DNA from: Gemmatimonas sp.
GTDB lineage: Bacteria > Gemmatimonadota > Gemmatimonadetes > Gemmatimonadales > Gemmatimonadaceae
DNA: 64,000 nucleotides
Assembly: GCA_025361705.1 (NCBI GenBank)
Contig: JANYJW010000025.1
Location: 42,671 to 106,670 of the forward strand
Direction of reading: 5' to 3'
Made by a program: the position numbers and the translations under genes. Numbering within the stretch: the stretch's first letter is position 1; the number at the start of each line of letters is the position of its first letter. Below are positions 60,949 to 64,000 of the stretch, piece after piece. The notes beneath the pieces are model-generated. The model saw nothing but the letters and a program-made list of their open reading frames with translations. It ran no database searches and was not told the DNA's origin.

Positions 60949-63900
60949 ATGCACCGTCCATCGCCCGCTGCAGGCACCACCGCCGTCCCGATGGACGGCG
61001 AACTGACGCTCCGACTCCTCGGTGAGCCGGCGCTCGAGCGCATCGCCGACGACGGCGCGCGGCAGCGCGTGCTCGGACTCGGTAAGCCGCTCGCGCTGCT
61101 GGCGTACCTGGCCGTGGTCCCCCAGCACGAAGCCAGCCGCGAGTTCCTCGCCGACCTGCTCTGGGGCGATGACTCGGTCAGCGACCCGCTGCACAGCCTG
61201 CGCAACGCTATCCTCCTCATCGCCAAGCAGGTGGACGCCACCCTGCTCGACGCGACCACCACGCGCTGCCGACTGGCGCGCATTCTTCCGACGGACATCA
61301 CGGGCCTCACCCAAGCGCTGGGCAACCACGACCTGGAGCGCGCCATGGCGCTCTATACGGGCGAGTTCCTGCCGAACTTCGCGGCGCCGGGATGCCGCGA
61401 GTTCGAGCATTGGTGCGAGAGCATTCGCCTGCGGGTCCGCACCGACGTGGTCAACGCGGCCGACGTGCTCGTGCGTCAGCTGCTCGACGGCGGCCGGCCG
61501 CGTGACGCGGAACACCACGCGCGCCGCATGATCGAGATCGACCCGCACAACCAGCGCGGCCGCCGCATCCTGCTCGAAGCGCTGCTTGCCGGTGGCGACC
61601 GGATGGCTGCCATCACCGAAGCCGCGCTCACAGAACAGTGGCTCGAGGCCGAGTCGATCGAGCCGGACTCCGCGACGACTGCGTTGATGCAGCAGGCGCG
61701 CCGCACCCGACCTTCTCTCAGGACGACAGGCGAACATCAGGCGGTTGCGACGACGCAGGCCCTCGACGCAAGCAGCGACCTGATTGGCCGAGCTGCGGAG
61801 TTCGCCGCGATCATGAAGGCCTGGGAGGCGGCGCGCGCCGGCACGACCAGTCTGGTCTCCGTCGTCGCAGGCGCCGGACTCGGCAAGACCCGCCTGCTCT
61901 CCGACATCGACAACCGTTTGCGTGCACAGCGCGCGCAAGTGGTGTCGGTGCGCGCACTCGCCGACGAACGTGAGGTGCCGTTTTCACTCGTCGCCGCGCT
62001 GGCCGGCGAACTCGCGCGGCTCCCCGGTGCCGCCGGCGTGTCGCCTGCGACGGGCGGCATTCTCGTGGGCCTGGATGCGTCCCTCGCCTCGGTCTTTCAC
62101 GCGCCGGCGGACTTTGCGGGTACGGACCAGGTGCTCCGTCGCGCGCGCGCCCTGCACGACCTGCTGGGCTGCGTGGCCGAAGAACGACCAGTCGTCCTGC
62201 TCCTCGATGACCTGCACTGGGGCGACGATGCGTCCCTTGCCGTCATTCCGGCGATGCTGGCCCGGCTCGCGAACAGTCGAGTGCTGGCCGTTATCGCGAC
62301 GCGTCCCGGACGGGGCACGGTGCTCACGAGCGACCGGACCGTGCAGTTGTCACTCGCGCCGCTTTCCATGGAACAGATCGGACAGCTGATTGCCAGCATC
62401 CGCCCGCTGCCGTCACTCGCCTGGACAGGCGCCCTCGTGCTCGGCGTCTTCGCGGCGTCGCACGGGGTCCCGGTGTTCGCGCTGCTCGCACTCCGCGATG
62501 CAACGGAGCGCGAGCTCGTGCGCATTGGCGAGGGCGCGTGGGAGTGCGACACGCCCGAAGCGCTTGGCGCGGCGCTGCAGGACGGCACGACGCTGCCGAT
62601 CGCAATTCGAGACTTGCCGCCACCGTCAACCCGCGTCCTGCTCGAACTTGCCGTCGCGGGCCGCGGCGTCCCGATGCGGCTGTTGACGGATGCGCGCGCG
62701 ATGGACGCGGCGGACGCGCTGACTGACGCGTTGATCCTGCTGGAACGGCGCGCACTGATCCAGCGCGCGGGGGACTCCGTGTCTCTAACGCATGATGTGG
62801 TGGCGGAATCTGCGCTGGCCCGCGCCTCCCTGGACGATCGCCGCGACGCCACGCGCCTCATGGCGCTCGCGATGCTGGGCTGTGAGGACGCGCGCTGGCA
62901 CGAGCGCGGGCTGCGCCTGTTGGCAACCATCGCGACGGCAGATGAGCTGACCCCGCACGTCGCGGCATTGCTGCAGGCCACTCCAGTGGTTCCTGGCGTC
63001 GGCGTTGCGCGCGCCATGCAGGCGCTGCTGGGCGACTCTGCCGACCAGCGGCGCCTGGCGCGCGAGCTGACGCATCGCATGCCGCTGCGCCTGCGCCTCC
63101 GGCCTTTCGCGCGGCATTTCGCAGCCGGGGGCCTTGCCGCGATCCTGCTCGTGGCCGCCTCGGCGTGGACGTCGCTGCAAGCGCGCGTGCCGATTGACGC
63201 CACCCTCGTCGGGCTCGACCTGAATGGTGAACGCGTCACTGATGTCATCGCCGCGCCACTCACGGCGTCAGGATGGGATGCGTCGACCGCGATCGATGCG
63301 CGGCACGACAGGTCGGCCACCCCCATCCGCTCGATGCGCGGCGGGTTCTCATCGACACGCCAGTTCCTGCGCACCGGGGAGATTCTCTTCGAGCGCGCCT
63401 TCGACGACTCAGGCGGCAGCGACATCGAGGTGATGGATGCGAACGGGCGCATCACACGGCTCACATGGTCACCCGGCGACGATGTTCCCGAGACCTGGTC
63501 GCCCGATGGCCGCTTCATCCTATTTGCATCATCACGTTGGAGCCCGCGCCGCCACCACCATCTGGGAATCCTCGACAGGCGCACTGGCGCCACCCGACAG
63601 CTCGTCAAGTCAGACGGACGGGACGCGGGCGGCATCTGGAGCCCGGATGGCTCACGCATTGCATTCACACGCAGCTTTCTCGACGATCGACCCACTCTGA
63701 TGTGTGTGGTGGGCATCAACGGCGCCGGCGAACGATGCACACGCGCGGCCGGGCAGCTGCTCGGCTGGCGCACACCAGAAGAGATTGTCACGTCCTACAG
63801 CACCGTCCTGCTGGCCATACAACCCGACTCGGCGTGGATCATCGACACCGTGTCCACCAGGGCATTTAACCCGAGCATCTCCGCGAACGGCCGCTGGCTG

Positions 63901-64000
63901 TCGTGGTGGAGCGGCTTCGCGGCTTCCGGGACCGTGTATGTCGCACCATCCAATGACGCTTCGCAGGCGCGTCGTGTGCGCTGGCCAGGCACGGACTCAA
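60949..64000 (+). CDS. BTAD/AAA ATPase/transmembrane/beta-propeller regulator (partial at right edge)
   Basis: At least 1,017 residues in one open frame, truncated by the window end. Residues about 15-115 form a winged-helix-like region (GKPLALLAYLAVVPQHEASR), and about 115-250 a BTAD-type helical-repeat domain (MALYTGEFLPNF). An AAA/STAND ATPase follows with Walker A AGAGLGKT (307-314) and Walker B VVLLLDDLHWGDD (415-427). One transmembrane helix lies near 724-742 (AAGGLAAILLVAASAWTSLQ). TolB/PD40-like propeller blades follow (TWSPDGRFILFASS, IWSPDGSRIAFTRS). The order suggests a cytoplasmic DNA-binding ATPase coupled to a periplasmic sensor. A start at 60991 is also possible. Confidence 0.85.
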   Translation, partial: MHRPSPAAGTTAVPMDGELTLRLLGEPALERIADDGARQRVLGLGKPLALLAYLAVVPQHEASREFLADLLWGDDSVSDPLHSLRNAILLIAKQVDATLLDATTTRCRLARILPTDITGLTQALGNHDLERAMALYTGEFLPNFAAPGCREFEHWCESIRLRVRTDVVNAADVLVRQLLDGGRPRDAEHHARRMIEIDPHNQRGRRILLEALLAGGDRMAAITEAALTEQWLEAESIEPDSATTALMQQARRTRPSLRTTGEHQAVATTQALDASSDLIGRAAEFAAIMKAWEAARAGTTSLVSVVAGAGLGKTRLLSDIDNRLRAQRAQVVSVRALADEREVPFSLVAALAGELARLPGAAGVSPATGGILVGLDASLASVFHAPADFAGTDQVLRRARALHDLLGCVAEERPVVLLLDDLHWGDDASLAVIPAMLARLANSRVLAVIATRPGRGTVLTSDRTVQLSLAPLSMEQIGQLIASIRPLPSLAWTGALVLGVFAASHGVPVFALLALRDATERELVRIGEGAWECDTPEALGAALQDGTTLPIAIRDLPPPSTRVLLELAVAGRGVPMRLLTDARAMDAADALTDALILLERRALIQRAGDSVSLTHDVVAESALARASLDDRRDATRLMALAMLGCEDARWHERGLRLLATIATADELTPHVAALLQATPVVPGVGVARAMQALLGDSADQRRLARELTHRMPLRLRLRPFARHFAAGGLAAILLVAASAWTSLQARVPIDATLVGLDLNGERVTDVIAAPLTASGWDASTAIDARHDRSATPIRSMRGGFSSTRQFLRTGEILFERAFDDSGGSDIEVMDANGRITRLTWSPGDDVPETWSPDGRFILFASSRWSPRRHHHLGILDRRTGATRQLVKSDGRDAGGIWSPDGSRIAFTRSFLDDRPTLMCVVGINGAGERCTRAAGQLLGWRTPEEIVTSYSTVLLAIQPDSAWIIDTVSTRAFNPSISANGRWLSWWSGFAASGTVYVAPSNDASQARRVRWPGTDS

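Overview
This 64 kb window is GC-rich, tightly packed bacterial chromosome. I found no phage, insertion sequence, CRISPR array or rRNA. Inference: the best fit is a Gemmatimonadota-type bacterium. The reasons are the informational gene clusters, the many GTG/TTG starts, the outer-membrane and lipoprotein genes typical of a diderm, the long RpoB, and a BTAD/AAA/beta-propeller regulator. This assignment comes from gene content, not from a search.

Layout. 1-11.9 kb (minus strand) is the transcription/translation superoperon. In transcription order it runs tRNA-Thr(TGT), tRNA-Tyr(GTA), tRNA-Gly(TCC), tRNA-Thr(GGT), rpmG, secE, nusG, rplK, rplA, rplJ, rplL, rpoB, rpoC. rpoC runs off the left edge. 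A near-consensus promoter precedes the tRNAs, and the tuf gene expected after the last tRNA is absent. 11.9-16.7 kb (minus) holds cysS, a catalytically degenerate ABC-type ATPase, an AI-2E family membrane protein, a PspA homologue and a CesT/YbjN-like protein. 16.9-22.8 kb (plus) is an overlapping trio: CheR methyltransferase and two multi-domain hybrid histidine kinases. uvrA lies opposite.

25.8-32.9 kb (plus) holds a TPR protein, a glycosyltransferase, a transglutaminase-like protein, an ABC exporter pair and a GNAT acetyltransferase. 33-36.3 kb (minus) holds mtnA, a YfiM-like gene with an in-frame TGA, a 70-aa protein, a CcmF-like protein lacking key residues, and a 29-aa membrane peptide. 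36.6-43.1 kb (plus) has enoyl-CoA hydratase, recF-dciA-gyrB, a Yip1 protein and a Tat-exported dipeptide epimerase. A convergent NlpC/P60 peptidase suggests cell-wall peptide turnover.

44.5-56.8 kb holds an RsbRD-like sensor, a serine hydrolase, pyrimidine-nucleoside phosphorylase, GAF protein-ferritin-ligA-V4R protein, a phosphoribosyltransferase, TPR-ParA-lipoprotein, and an acyl-CoA synthetase. 56.9-59.3 kb (minus) has a 6-pyruvoyl-tetrahydropterin synthase, folE and an SDR in an overlapping operon that could make tetrahydrobiopterin. The right end has a lipoprotein, an outer-membrane beta-barrel and the start of a large membrane-spanning regulator.

A recurring oddity is short degenerate tandem and inverted repeats at gene ends. 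Several have an 18-bp period, and one carries the start codon of mtnA. No intergenic stretch exceeds about 300 bp.
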